The notes below the pieces were generated by a model. That model saw nothing but the letters and a program-made list of their open reading frames with translations. It searched no databases and was not told where the DNA came from. Shown in pieces: positions 23,496-36,182 of a stretch of DNA of 64,000 nt; position 1 is the stretch's first letter; every line of letters begins with the position of its first letter. Made by a program: the position numbers and the translations under genes. Source of the stretch: Magnolia sinica (Eukaryota; Streptophyta; Magnoliopsida; Magnoliales; Magnoliaceae); NCBI RefSeq assembly GCF_029962835.1, contig NC_080584.1, forward strand, positions 80,814,862 through 80,878,861, written 5' to 3'.

Positions 23496-23583
23496 ATGGG
23501 GAAAGAGAATGGAGAGGACATCGGAAATGGCGTTTGTTTGGAAAGCAAAGATTCTTCTGATCAAAAGACTCTGGAAGAAGAAG
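23496..23583 (+). CDS. Captured first exon, unrecognised protein
   Basis: ATG at 23496 opens a frame reading MGKENGEDIGNGVCLESKDS then SDQKTLEEE. It ends at a strong splice donor, AAG-GTGAGTTTT, with the GT at 23584-23585. A purine-rich leader precedes it and a T-rich intron-like tract follows. The gene of origin is not recognised. The hydrophilic, acidic start resembles the N-terminus of a regulatory or nuclear protein, but that is only an impression. No acceptor or second exon could be assigned with confidence. Confidence 0.4.
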
Positions 23584-24715
23584 GTGAGTTTTTTGTCCTA
23601 ATTTTAATTTAATTTAATTTTTTTAACATTAAAAGCCTTTTTTCTTTTAAGAAAATGGATTTTTCGGTGAATTGATTTTATTTTATTTTTTTGATATTTG
23701 AAACCTCGTTTTTCACACTAAACCCCTGTCAGCTATCCTCCTTCCGTCCATATCGTCCACCGCGTCTAAGTTAAAAAACAGGCCCTGTTGGATTTATGTG
23801 TCTTGGGTTGGGAGGATTGGGGCGTGTTGTCTGGTGGGACCCACCTTGTAGATGAACTGTGACTGTAAAATATGGGATGTTGGAATATCTAGGTCATCTA
23901 ATAACATTTGATCTTTTCTAGACCGTTGAATTTTCTTTTTTACTTTTCTCGTTAGTTAGCCATCTATTTGGAGGCTGATGGATTGGGAGATTTGGGGGCC
24001 ATAGTTTTCTGTAGAGGGCTCATCAGATCAACGGTCTAGATCGCCCATAGATAGGAAAGGTTTTCATAAAAGGTGGTAACAGAATCTAAAGCTGTAGAGG
24101 CTTGGTTTCCTATGTTTGTGGTAATTTTTCTGAAAAAATAGTTTGAAAGATAGGACTTCTAACCATGAGATGATAGAAAGATTTGTACAACCCATGCATG
24201 ACGTTGGTTATTGTCATTGGGAAAATTGAGTTTGGGATGATTTTCAGACATCATCCAAACAGGCCCTCAAATTTTACTGCTACCACTTCATTCACATCAT
24301 ATCAAGGAGATACCTGGCAGAACTTACACCAACAAGTAGTAGATTTACTCATATATGTTTGCTATTGAACTTCTGTTTTTTAAATGAATATCCTAACCAA
24401 GCTATGCCCAAATCATCATCAGCCAACCTGCTAACAAGTAACAGAGTGCAACATGGGCAAGTATCCGGTGGCTACAGCTTTACAGGAAGAAAAAAATCGA
24501 TCCGAACCTGGGCCAATCCTATCCGACTCGGTTTTCCTGACCGAGTCGGACTCGGATCGGTCCAGGTCAGAATGGGTTAGGATCAGATCGGGTCAGAGGA
24601 CCCGGACTCGGTTCCGAATCGGACCGAGTTCAGGTCAGGCCATGCAGAACTCAGACCGGGTCGAGTTGGGCTCGATCTGAGTCGACTCGGTCCGATGCCC
24701 AGCTCTACTCGTGAG

Positions 24716-25251
24716 TATGTGGAAAGAAGAAAAAACTTAGATACTTTGGTAGAGCATGATGCAATATACCCTCTCATAAATACATGATTTTACGAAAAAC
24801 TATGGAATTTTCATTCAAGTATCTTTTGAAAAAATCTTTCAAAAAGCTACCTCTTTAGTCAATACAATTATCATTCCACTTACTTCTATTACACTTCTTT
24901 AGCTCCGGTTGGGTAGCTTAAGTGGGCACCATTGTTATGTTTATCTAAAATGCACCTCCATCACCATGTGTGTCAGCTCACAGTAGGCTAAGGTATAAAA
25001 AATTACATCCTTTAGTGATTTAGGCGGACCACATGATTAGAAATAATGTATAAAGCAACAATAGCTCTCAAAATTATTTTCCTTAGTATGGCACACCTAA
25101 ATTACAATGGGCCTAATTTTTAGGTCCTAGGTCTAAATTTAAGTATGGCATTCAATGAGCGGATATCATATAATCATCATGGTGGCCCTTTAGAAATTAA
25201 GGGTAAACATCTCTTTACAAACTATTTTCTTTAGTGTGGGATACATGAATT
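24716..25251. other. Gene-free spacer with MITE debris
   Basis: It contains fragments of palindromic-family sequence (for example GGCGGACCACATGATTAGAA and TAGTATGGCACACCTAAATT, and at 25215 TAGTGTGGGATACATGAATT) but no complete element and no gene. The retroelement at 25257 has inserted in it. Confidence 0.5.
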
Positions 25252-25256
25252 ACAAG

Positions 25257-26537
25257 TGTTGAGACTCAAATATTACATAATTTTCCTCATTTATATCTTG
25301 GTTTTATTAACATAAATCATCTTAATATTTTATTTTACTCATGTATGTGTTGCAAGGTGAATTTAAGAGCTTGGATTGAAAAATGGTGCTAAAAAGTAAG
25401 AATTTGATGCTCAAAAATCACCAAGGCAAGGGATGGATCTTAGGAGATCAAGATTGAAGAATTCACATGCCAAAGATCCAAGAAAACCAAGTGAGGAATA
25501 CTGAAATCGTCCTGAAAAGTGTATTCTAAAACTCTGAAGTCTATTTTAAAAAGCTACGCAGCAGGAAGTCTGTTTTAAACGAACTATGCAGCGAGAAATC
25601 TATTTTGAAAAAATACATATATTTGAGGCATTTTCTAGGGTTTTCAACTTTGTACGAAAATTGGAGTTCCCTACTTATAAATAGGGCCTCGTAGGGCATT
25701 CTTAAACATCATTAGAATCATTTAAGAGCAATATTTAGGGTTTTTAAAGAGTTTTTAGTTTTATTAAAGCTTTATAAGTTGTTTTTTAATTATTTATTTT
25801 AGATCTTTTCTATTTGCATTTTTTTTCTTTCTTTTTTGTTGCTTTTTATTTTTACAATTTAATTATATTTTTCTAAGTTCCTTCTAGCCCAAGCTAAAAG
25901 GGAAGCACATGGGTTTAATAATTTTTTAAGATTATGATGATTGATTGTTTTAATGATGGGAAGAATGGTATATGCATGTTATTTATTATTTAGGTTTTAT
26001 TTTGTATCCTCTTATAAGATCCATATGTTTCCATCATATGAGATCCACATTGATGGATAGGCTTACCCTAGATCAATCAGATTTCCTAGATAGGAGATGT
26101 TCTCAACCTGTCATATTTCTTTGATATTCATTATCTTATAGATATTGAATACTTAAAATCACTGGCGCTTGAGAATATATGTCAATGGTGCAAATCCATT
26201 ATTTTCTAATCTTTTATATCATTTATTAAAATATTTAAAGTGTTTTATTTTCCGATTAGGCTGACCATAGTGTTCAGATCCTAGTTGTGTTATCCAAGTC
26301 ATCATGATTTTGGAACATTAACCTATATGTGGAACTTTGAAGCTTGGGTATTATTTTATTCAGTTGAATTACATCCATTCAAAAATTCCAAAATCAAATC
26401 ATCAGATTAATTTTTATTACTTAGTTTGTTTTGCATTTGATTATTTTTTTTCTTCTCACAATTCATCTCCCTGTGGGATCGACCCTGTATTCATGGGATA
26501 CTACTTACGAACCTCTGCACTTGGAGGCAAGCAATAA
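25257..26537 (+). repeat. 5' LTR of the Athila-like element
   Basis: It starts TGTTGAGACTCAAATATTAC and ends at GGAGGCAAGCAATAA, about 1281 bp. It carries TACTTATAAATAGGG at about 25672, the likely retroelement TATA box, followed by an AT-rich leader. It is about 30 bp shorter than its partner. Confidence 0.9.
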
Positions 26538-26543
26538 AGTTTT

Positions 26544-26561
26544 TGGCACCGTTGCCGGGGA
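26544..26561 (+). other. Primer binding site of the Athila-like element
   Basis: TGGCACCGTTGCCGGGGA lies six bases inside the 5' LTR. It closely matches the tRNA-Asp-type primer site TGGCGCCGTTGCCGGGGA described for Athila elements. The family assignment of the tRNA is from memory. Confidence 0.8.
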
Positions 26562-26890
26562 GAGACTGAGATAGATCAGATCTGTGCAAGATAGCTAAGG
26601 TAAGTTTTCTTCTAAACCCTCCAGATTTTCTATAATTTTTTTAATTTTTTTAATTTTTTAATTCTTTTCTTTTCTTTTTCTTTGAAAATAAATTCAGTTG
26701 GTCTTTCAAGCACTAACTATGACATAAGGTTGCCCTGCTTGGGATTTTATCACCCAAGTGCTATGGTTGTCCTACAGTTGCTATTTGATCACAAAGATCA
26801 TCCGCTGAATCTATTTTTCAGATTAGCATAGTTTAATTTCTGCATTAGTTTTACTTTTATTTATTTATTTATTTATTTTTAATTTTTTCT

Positions 26891-27165
26891 GGACTGAACC
26901 CTCATGGTCGGCCCTGCCACCTAGGTTGTTGATTTATTTTGCTTTGTAGACTGAACCCTCATGGTCGGCTCTGCCACCTGGGTTGTTGATTTATTTTGCT
27001 TTGTGGACTGAACCCTCATGGTCGGCCCCGCCACCTAAGTTGTTGATTTATTTTGCTTTTGTGAATTGAACCCTCATGGTCGGCTCTGCCACCTGGGTTG
27101 TTGATTTATTTTGCTTTATGGACTGAACCCTCATGGTCGGCCCTGCCGCCTGGGTTGTTGGTTAA
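26891..27165 (+). repeat. 58-59 bp tandem repeat, five copies, in the retroelement leader
   Basis: The unit GGACTGAACCCTCATGGTCG, then GCCCTGCCACCTGGGTTGTT, then GATTTATTTTGCTTTGT, is repeated five times with a few substitutions, the last copy incomplete. It lies between the primer site and gag, where plant Ty3/Gypsy elements often carry leader repeats. Confidence 0.95.
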
Positions 27166-30100
27166 GTTTTTATTTTTATTTTAAGTATCATACTTGCTAT
27201 TAGTGGTATTTGTTGTGTGGTGTGGATGGTTTATGTCTCGTTGGAGTAGGGATCAAAACAATTGACTCTCCTCTGAAGGAGCACTAGTTCCAGGCCTTGA
27301 TCATTCACTTAAAAGAGGCACTCAACATCACTTGGATTTCATGACAGACCCAGTTGATAATCCAAATCCAAATCTGCTAGATCCAACTATAAATCAAAAT
27401 AGAGAAAATCAACATAATCCTCCTCTTGAGGATGAAAATGAAGTTTATAGGAATGTGTTAAACCAACCACGGACTTTACGTGAACATTTACACCCTGAGA
27501 GATCAACTTTACCATATTGCATAATTTTTCCTACTCACATAGGGAACATTGATTTTAAACCAGGTGTGATTCAATTAATTTCTAAATTTCATGGCTTAGA
27601 TTCTGAAAGCCCCTACTTGCACCTCAAGGACTTTGAGGAAGTAATTGCAACGTTACAAGTAAACAATGGCAATAGGGATGTACTTAAGCTTAGGTTATTC
27701 TCATTTTCTCTAAAGGATCGGGTCAAAGCATGGCTCAACTCTCTAAGACCTAATACCATCACTTCATGGCAAGCCTTAAGTAGAGAGTTTTTGAAAAAGT
27801 TCTTTCCCGAGCATAAAACAAATGCACTAAAATAAGAAATCATGTCATTCTCCCAAAAGGGGAATGAACTATTTTTTCAAGCTTGGGAGCACTTCAAAGA
27901 CATTTTAATTACTTGTCCACATCATGGTTATGAACCATGGCACGTGATTGATGCTTTCCAAAAGGAGCTCACCATGGATACCCATCAGTTCATAGAGATG
28001 ATGTGTGGTGGAACCTTTCTTGACAAAGATCATAATGAGGCTTGGGATTTTCTAGATATGTTAGTAGAGAATACTCAGACATGGTATGTCTCTGCTAAAT
28101 TAGACCAAACTAGACTCATTCCTAGAGAGAAAGTGAGAATGTATGTCCTAAGAGAGGAAGACGACCTTAATGCAAAATTCGGTTGGCGTGTTTGTATTGA
28201 CTATAGAAAATTGAACCAAGTTACAAAGAAGGACCATTTCCCTCTACCATTCATTGATCAAGTTTTAGAGAGGGTAGCAGGTCACTCCTTTTATAGTTTT
28301 CTTGATGGATATTGTGGATATAACTAAATAGAGATAGCCCTAGAAGACCAAGAGAAAACCACGTTCACTTGTCCATTTGGCACGTTTGCTTTCAAACGGA
28401 TGCCATTTGGATTGTGTATGCCCCAGCAACTTTCCAATGGTGTATGTTAAGTATTTTTTCAAATATGGTTGGAAAGTTTCTTGAGGTTTTCATGAACGAC
28501 TTTTTTGTATTTGGGGGTAGTTTTGAAGAATGCCTCAACAATTTATCTCTTGTCTTGTCTAGGTGTGAAAAGAAACACCTTGTCTTAAATTGGGAGAAAT
28601 GTCATTTCATGGTTCAAAAGGGAATTGTTTTTGGCCATGTTATTTCTAGTAATGGAATCGAGGTAGATCACTCAAAACTTGACATTATAGCTAATCTACC
28701 TATCCTCCTAACTGTTAGAGATATTAGATCACTTATAGGGCATGCTTGTTTTTATAGAAGATTCATCAAGGACTTTAGTGTCATTACTAGACCCTTGACT
28801 AATCTTTTTCAAAAGGATGTTCCATTTAAGTGGATAGATGAGTGTACAAGTGCCTTTAATAAAATTAAATCATCCCTTACCACTGCACCTATTATGCGTC
28901 CACCAGATTGGACACTTCCTTTTGAACTAATGTGCGATGCAAGTGATTATACTATAGGGGCTGTTTTGGGCCAAAGGAAAGATAAACGGCCCTACGTTAT
29001 TCACTATGCGAGTAAAACTTTAAACTCGGCCCAAGTGAACTACTCAACAACTGAAAAAGAGTTACTTGCAGTAGTTTTTGCTTTGGATAAGTTTAGGTCC
29101 TACTTGTTGGGATCCAAAGTGGTCATTTTTACGGACCACTAGGCTTTGAAATATTTGTTATCTAAGATGGATGCAAAGCTGAGACTTTTGAGATGGATCC
29201 TCCTACTCCAAGAATTTAACTTAGAGATAAAAGATAAGAAAGGAGTAGAAAACGTAGTGACCGATCACCTTTCTATATTGGTGTTAGATGATTCCACTGA
29301 GGAGATGCATATCCAGGATACTTTCCCTGATGAATAATTATTTGCGATCTCCAAATTGCCTTGATATGCGGATATAGTGAACTATCTTGTAACGGGAAAA
29401 ATGCCATATCATTGGAAGTCACAAGATAGGAAGCATTTTGAAACCGAGGTTAAGAACTTCTTTTGGGATGACCCGTATTTATATAAATATGGGACTGAAC
29501 AAATTTTTAGACGTTGTCCTAGAGGATGAAGTTCGAAGTGTTATTTCTTTTTGTCACATGGAAGCATGTGGTGGCTATTTTTCTGCTAAGAAAATCACTA
29601 CAAAAATCCTGCAGTGTGGTTTTTACTGACCCACTATGTTTAAAGACACCCATGCTTTCTGTGTTGCTTGTGATAGATGTCAAAGGTTGGGAAGAGTGTC
29701 CCGGCGCAAGATGATGCCTTTATCCCTACTTTTACCATTGGAGATTTTTTATTGTTGGGGTATTGATTTTATGGACCCATTTCCATCTTCTTTTGGATTT
29801 CTTTATATATTGGTTGGTGTGGACCATATTTCAAAGTGGATTGAGGCAGTTCCAAGTAGGACCAATGACAACAAAGTGGTCATACGATTCCCCAAGAAAA
29901 ATATTTTTGATAGATTTGGAACTCTAAAGGCCATCATTAGTGATGGCGGGTCTCACATTTGCAATAGGACATTTAAGGTTTTGATGAAGAAATATGGCAT
30001 CAAGCATAAAGTGAGCACCCTATACTACCCACAAACGAGTGGGCAAGCTGAGATTTCTAATCGGGAAATCAAACACATTTTAGAGAAAACTATAAGGCCA

Positions 30101-32018
30101 GATAGGAAAGATTGGTCCCTCAGACTATTCGACGCTTTATGGGTTTATAGGACTGCTTATAAGACCCCGATTGGAATGACTCCATACAGATTGGTGTATG
30201 GGAAGGCTTGCCACTTGCCTGCGGAATTGGAACATAGAGCCTACTGGGCAATAAAGAAATTAAACTTTGATATGGATCAAGTAAGTGGATAAAGAAAATT
30301 AGAATTGAATGAATTAGAGGAGATGAGGAGAGACTCTTATGAAAATTCTAAAATCTACAAAGAAATAACCAAAGCTTTTCATGACAAAAATATCCTGAGG
30401 AAGAATTTTAAACCTCAGTAAAAAGTCCTATTATACAATTCCCGTCTCCAGTTCTTTCCGGGAAAGTTAAGATCAAGATGGACAGACCCCTTCATTGTGA
30501 AGAATGTTTATACTCATGGGGCTGTTGAAATTGAGAATCCACGTAATGGCAATGTGTATAAGGTTAATAGTCAGAGATTAAAGCCTTATGTGGAAAACTT
30601 TCATGTGGGAGAAGAGTCCTTCCTTCTTCATGAGCCAGAATATTCAGATTGATGCTCCTGGTCTGATGGAGCGTTTGTGCAGGATTTGTATCATATTCAA
30701 TTTTTTTTAGTGTCACATAGCAGATGAGTTTTTTTTTTATAGTAGGTACTATCCACCCTTTCTTTTATTTTTATGTTGTCTGCATTACATTATCATTACA
30801 TTGAGAACAATGTTGAATTTAGGTTGGGGGGTGTGGATAGTCATCCATGTGAAAGTTTTTTTTTTTTTTTTTTTAGTTTCAGTTTATTTTATTATTATTT
30901 TTATTATTTTTAGGTTTCAATTAGGTTTAAATTTATTTTTTTTAGGTTTATGGAAAAAAATTTCAACATTTTCAAAATAATATTTTTATAGACAAGAATG
31001 TGAACATGATATTTTGTGAATTCCAAAGGCAAAGTTAATACTTAGTATAGATTGATAATAGTCAGAAATCTGATAACTGAAAATCATAGACTTGAGTTCA
31101 ATTATCTAATCACTAGTTTAAAGTGAGTTGTAATTTGATGTACTGAATTCACAATACACCCTAGCTAACTAAGTGAGGAATATGATATATGAACTAGAAT
31201 AATAAATTTTGATTCAAACAAGGTTGAATGAACTAATACCATTGAAATATGTTTAAAAGAGAGAATATTGAAGAAAAAAAGTGAAGAAAAAATAAAATTT
31301 TATTATACAACATGAATGCAATGACCATAACAATCATGTCAGTAATCCGGAGTAAGGATACCTAAATATCCATTACTGTTACTATTACAAGTATGATACC
31401 TTAGGTTATGAAGCAAACCCGGTGGGAATTTTCATCTAAGGGTGGTCTATAATAATGAGGATATGATGATGAAAGAAGAAATGTCATAAAAAAATGAGAT
31501 AATTAGAGATTTCATATTTTTAGGATGATTGAAAGGAACTAGGATAGGGAACATACATATTTCTCAAAGTTAGACTAGTGTTACGGAGCACCTAAGTATA
31601 TTGGATCATAACTATTCTAAATTTTGATTAGGTTTCTGAACTCAAAGATGTAATGGATTAGGAAATCGAGATTCTAACTAACTTTAGATTTAGAGTAAGT
31701 ATTGTTTTGTTTTGGAATTCATATGATGAATGGAGGCATAATTGTATAAATTTCTGAGTGTTGAACTGTTTTTCATATTTTTAATATTTGTGGGTAACAT
31801 TTCTATAAACCCTCACGAGACTATAACTCGTCCACTAGGGGAAACCTAGAGGTTTAAAGGCTTATTGCATATGCTAAATGCAATCGAGATTACCTGTGAA
31901 AGTGGTGTAGTTAGAATTTTTTTCATTTTAATTTTATTTTTAAAATTAATTTTTATTCTTATTTTTATTTTTCTTCGCTTATTTTGCTCAAGACTAGCAA
32001 AATGTTGGTTGGGGGGTG

Positions 32019-33332
32019 TGTTAAGACTTAAATATTGCATAATTTTTCTCATTTATATATTGATTTTATGAACATAAATCATCTTAATATTTTATTTTAC
32101 TCATGTATGTGTTGCAAGGTGAATTTAAGAGCTTGGATTGAAAAATGGTGCTAAAAAGTAAGAATTTAATGCTCAAAAATCACTAAGGCAAGGGATGGAT
32201 CTTAGGAAACCAAGATTGAAGAATTAACATGCCAAAGATCCAAGAAAACCAAGTGAGGAATGAAAGAATCGAAGATTTGAAGTGAAAAATCCTGAAATCG
32301 TCCTGAAAAGTGTATTCTAAAGCTCTGAAGTGTATTTTGGAAAACTACGCAGCAGGAAGTCTGTTTTAAACGAACTATGCAGCGAGAAGTCTATTTTTAA
32401 AAAATACGTATATTTGAAGCGTTTTCTAGGGTTTTTAACTTTGTACGAAAATTGGAGTTCCCTACTTATAAATAGGGCCTCATAGGGCATTCTTAAATAT
32501 CATTAGAAGCATTCAAGAGCAATATTTAAGGTTTTTTAAGAGTTTTTAGTTTTATTAAAGCTTTATAAGTTGCTTTTATTTATTTATTTATTTTAGATCT
32601 TTTCTATTTGTATTTTTTTCTTCTTTCTTTCTTGTTGCTTTTTATTTCTGCAATTTAATTATGTTTTTCTAAGTTCCTTCTAGCCCAAGCTAAAAGGGAA
32701 GCACATGGGTTTAATAATTTTTTAAGATTATAATAATTGATTGTTTTAATGATGAGAAGAATGGTGTATGTATGTTATCTATTATTTAAGTTTTGTTTTT
32801 TATCCTCTTATAAGATCCATATGTTTCCATCATATGAGATCTACATTGATGGATAAGCTTACCCTAGATCAATTAGATTTCCTAAATAGGAGATGTTCTC
32901 AATCTGTTATATTTCTTTGATATTCATTATCCTATAGATATTGAATACTTAAAATCACTGGCGTTTGAGAATATATGTCAATGGTGCAAATCTATTATTT
33001 TCTAATCTTTTATATTATTTATTAAAATATTTAAAGTGTTTTATTTTCCGATTAGGCTGACCATAGTGTTCAAATCCTAGTTGTGTTATCCAAGTCATCA
33101 TGATTTTGAAACATTAACCTATGTGTGGAACTTTGAAGCTCGGGTGTTATTTTATTCAGTTGAATTACATCCATTCAAAAATTCCAAAATCAAATCATCA
33201 AATTAATTTTTATTACTTAGTTTGTTTTGCATTTGATTATTTTTTTCTTCTCACAATTCATCTCCCTGTGGGATCGACCCTGTATTCACGAGATACTACT
33301 TACGAACCTCTACACTTGGAGGCAAGCAATCA
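32019..33332 (+). repeat. 3' LTR of the Athila-like element
   Basis: It starts TGTTAAGACTTAAATATTGC directly after the G-rich tract GGTTGGGGGG, which serves as polypurine tract, and ends GGAGGCAAGCAATCA. It runs in the same orientation as the 5' copy and matches it along the whole length apart from scattered substitutions and one indel of about 30 bp. Confidence 0.92.
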
Positions 33333-33337
33333 ACAAG

Positions 33338-34294
33338 TCAGCTTGATATTCTTTTTCCTCCCTGCTGAATCGGTGTTATGCATATAATAGTTATGTTAGA
33401 TTTCACATACATATCATGGTGGGCTGTGTAAAAAAAATAAAAAAATAAAAAAATAAAAATATCAAACATAAGGTCCTCTCAACAAAATTATTAGATATAT
33501 TTTTTTTTAATAAGCCCACTGTAATGTTTATATAAGATGTACTCGAACAATTGGATATTTAACATCATATTAGATTAAGAGACAAAAAAAGAAGAAGAAG
33601 ATTAATATGTGATTCTAGTGTGTCACACTAAGAAATTAATTGGGAGAGAGATGTTCACCCTTATTTTTATGCTTATGGCCATAATTATATTAAATCTATT
33701 TAAACCATTCCAACCATTAGATTTCACACAAACATTTATTCTTGTGGCTTAAATTCATACCTATGTGTGATTCAAGTGGGCTGCACTAATGAAAATAATT
33801 TGAAGGTTAGGATTGCTTATGCACTATTTCCAATTGGTTTACATGAATCACATATGTAGCTGATTTTGGGTCCCTTGGCCAAACAAGGGTTGACTCACCT
33901 AGTGGCTGGGGTGGATTTTATATAATGTTCGGGCCCACCTAGCCACTGACCCATTTGCTATCATTGCATGCCGTGATAGAAGGCTAGTTTTTTGAAAAAG
34001 GACGTGAATGTAAAAAGTTTTTTTTTTTTGGTTTTAAATTCCTTATCTTAAATCAAACCGCCCAAATCTTGGAAACCGTTATTATGAACGGTTAAAAATA
34101 AAAGAATACTCCACCGTCCGAAATAAAAAAAATCCAGTAACCATTAATCAGAGGTCAGAACTCGCAAAATCTTGTCTATCTGATATGGTTGCTACATCCC
34201 ATTAATCGGACGGTCTAACTCGAGGTACTTACAAGGCAGATGTAAAGTTCCTGCACATGCGTATCAAATTCCGCCAGAGCATGAAATGCATGAC
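33338..34294. other. Gene-free stretch with MITE debris
   Basis: Repeat-like fragments (for example CATACATATCATGGTGGGCTG and GTGGGCTGCACTAATGAAAA) with a low-complexity AAAATAAAAA run near 33430. No complete element or gene was recognised. Confidence 0.5.
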
Positions 34295-34800
34295 GCGGAT
34301 TCGGTACTACCCTCGCCTGTACCGAACTCGGAACATGCTGGGCCTGTGAGGGGTACACCGTGATGTATGGGTTTATCCACACCGTCCATCCATTTGTTTC
34401 ATATCGTTTTAGACAAAATTACAAAGATCCAAGAATCAAGTGGACCTCACCACAAAAAGCGTAGCGAAAATGGTGTCCACCATTGAAACCTTCCTAGGGC
34501 CCACCTTGATGTTTATTTCCTATCCAACCTGTTCATAAGATCACATAGACCCGGATGAAGGCAAAACACAAATATCAGCTTGATCCAAGCTTCTGCGTCT
34601 CTCAAGGAGTTTTTAATGGTGGACATAAAATCCCCAATGAATGGTCCACTGAGGTCTTGGATATATCTTCTTTTTTCTCTTATACCTAAAATGACATGAA
34701 AAAATGGATGGACCGTATGGATAAATCCATCCATCACGGTGGGCCTCATAGCCCCAGCATGTTCTGAGCTCTGGACCGGCGGGGGTAGTACCCAATCCGC
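34295..34800. mobile_element. Palindromic MITE with GCGGATT-GGTACTACCC ends
   Basis: The left end GCGGATTCGGTACTACCCTC and the inverse of the right end GCGGATTGGGTACTACCCCC match at 18 of 20. Similarity continues through AACATGCTGGG to the ACCGTGATG core, giving terminal repeats of about 50 bp. Inside are the usual family blocks ACCGTCCATCCATTTGTTTC, CACCATTGAAACCTTCCTAG, TGATGTTTATTTCCTATCC and their inverses. No target duplication is visible. Confidence 0.85.
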
Positions 34801-35631
34801 ACCACCTTTTTAACCAGGGCGTAAAACATCCAAGCTCAGACGTGAAATCCAATCCGTCTATCAGGTGATAAATCTTATTTTCACCGTACATAAAAAAAAT
34901 TATCTTGATAAAACCTCAGATTGACCACAGACACAATATAAAATCGCGTCTAAAACCTTTTAGCTCACGTGTTATGGCACTTATGAGTTTCGTATATTTC
35001 ATTCATCCTGGTTATTCAAATCTGATGAACGGTTTTGATGCCACTGTGACCTCAGATACAATCCTATGGTTGGTGTCCCATCCCCCTTGTTCCATGTAGT
35101 GTGGTCCAAATAAGTAGTATATCTGACTGATTTTTGTTCCTAGAGTCTTTAATCGAGTCGTAAATCTGATGGACGGAGTAGATTCAACATATACAACATG
35201 ATTGGCCACAAAGAGCATTGGTGTTTCACGCTCTCAGTAAAACAGGCGTTGCATAGGAATCCGGTCCGTCCTAGGAACTCGCAAGAAGGCATCAAATGAT
35301 CGGGCCGATAGTGTAATTTTCCTGACCGTAGATGTTATGATGATAAGATCTTATCCATTGAACGTTTCGTAGCTTTCGGAGTGATCATGAACCGTGGCTG
35401 AGGTTTCTTATTAATCGTCTATTCATGGCCACTAATTCAAAGGTTAAGAGTTTCTAAATATAATACAACCTTTTTATGAATAAATGATCTATTTTGGTTT
35501 CTGTCATATCAACGGTTTGGATGATAGAAACATGGGCTCGAAGCTGAAATCTTACCGTAGAAACATTCGGCCGAGCACCGTAATGCACCTCATCCGCGGT
35601 TTGAAAGGAAAACGGGAGCGGATTAGATGTT
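34801..35631. other. Gene-free stretch, other MITE-like repeats
   Basis: Segments around 34850-35225 carry TCCAATCCGTCTATCAGGTG and an inverse GAATCTGATGAACGG/TAAATCTGATGGACGG-type block, suggesting another, older foldback family. 35280-35620 shows nothing I can name. No gene. Confidence 0.4.
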
Positions 35632-36134
35632 ACCTGGGTAACACCTTAGTGGGTATTACTCTAACTGTTTGGGCCCCATAATTATTTATTTTTTGTATAT
35701 CCACTCCGTCCATATGCTTTTAAATATAATTTTAGCATGAGATCCTTAATCTAAGAAAATAAAATTCTCAGATGAACCACACTACATCAAAATATTGATA
35801 AATTACCATTAAAAGATTTTTATGGCCACAAAAGTTTTGGATCAAAATGATATTTGTATTTTCAATTCATGCAGATATTTTTGAAATTATTATAATATTG
35901 GATGGAAAATAAACATTAACAAAACCTTACTATGGGCCCTTTGGAATTTTTAACAGTGAGACACTCAATCACCATTGTTTCCTGTGGTGTAATACAATTG
36001 AAATGTATATATATTTAATTTTTTGGGTCCAAAATATAAAATTTTCTGGAGAAACGGATGGACGGCTTGGATATACAAAAAATCATCAAGGTGGGCCACA
36101 CAGTAACGTAACACACAGTAAGGTTTTACCCGGG
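35632..36134. mobile_element. Palindromic MITE with CTGGGTAACACCTTA ends
   Basis: The left end ACCTGGGTAACACCTTAGTG matches the inverse of the right end CCCGGGTAAAACCTTACTGT. Arms carry CCACTCCGTCCATATGC and, inversely, ACGGATGGACGGCTTGGATA. It is the same subgroup as 22665-23130. It lies just left of the Mutator-type element at 36183. Confidence 0.75.
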
Positions 36135-36182
36135 CTCACGAGGAAAACTATCGGCTGTGACGGCGGACTCTACGAGAAAACC

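Larger units (their letters stand above)
23172..24707. mobile_element. hAT-type element with perfect 8-bp target duplication and captured gene-like interior
   Basis: The ends TAGAGGTGGGCATC and, inversely, TAGAGCTGGGCATC form 14-bp terminal inverted repeats with one mismatch. CTCGTGAG is present directly outside both ends (23164-23171 and 24708-24715), a perfect 8-bp duplication typical of hAT transposition. Subterminal arms of about 200 bp are dense in GACCCGA, CCGAACCGA and ACTCGGTCCG words. The middle (about 23370-24470) is unlike the arms. It carries a TATA box, an untranslated leader, an ATG, a short exon and a GTGAGT donor. No transposase is visible in the 1536 bp, so the element depends on a helper. 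Confidence 0.85.
25257..33332 (+). mobile_element. Ty3/Gypsy LTR retroelement, Athila-like, broken fossil with both LTRs
   Basis: An 8.1-kb element bounded by two LTRs and flanked by the 5-bp target duplication ACAAG (25252-25256 and 33333-33337). Parts in order: 5' LTR, a primer site just inside it, a leader with a 58-bp tandem repeat, a gag region (about 27.3-28.1 kb), reverse transcriptase (about 28.1-28.9 kb), RNase H (about 28.9-29.3 kb), integrase (about 29.5-30.3 kb), a 1.7-kb tail without a recognisable gene, and the 3' LTR. Family evidence: integrase-end motifs such as [20 protein letters not shown] and [11 protein letters not shown], and a primer site like that of Athila elements, place it in the non-chromodomain Ty3/Gypsy branch. 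I see no envelope-like gene. It is broken, with several interruptions across gag-pol. LTRs differ by roughly 5 % over the parts compared by eye, so it is a few million years old at usual plant rates (about 2 My at 1.3e-8 per site per year, older if the host mutates slowly). Confidence 0.93.
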
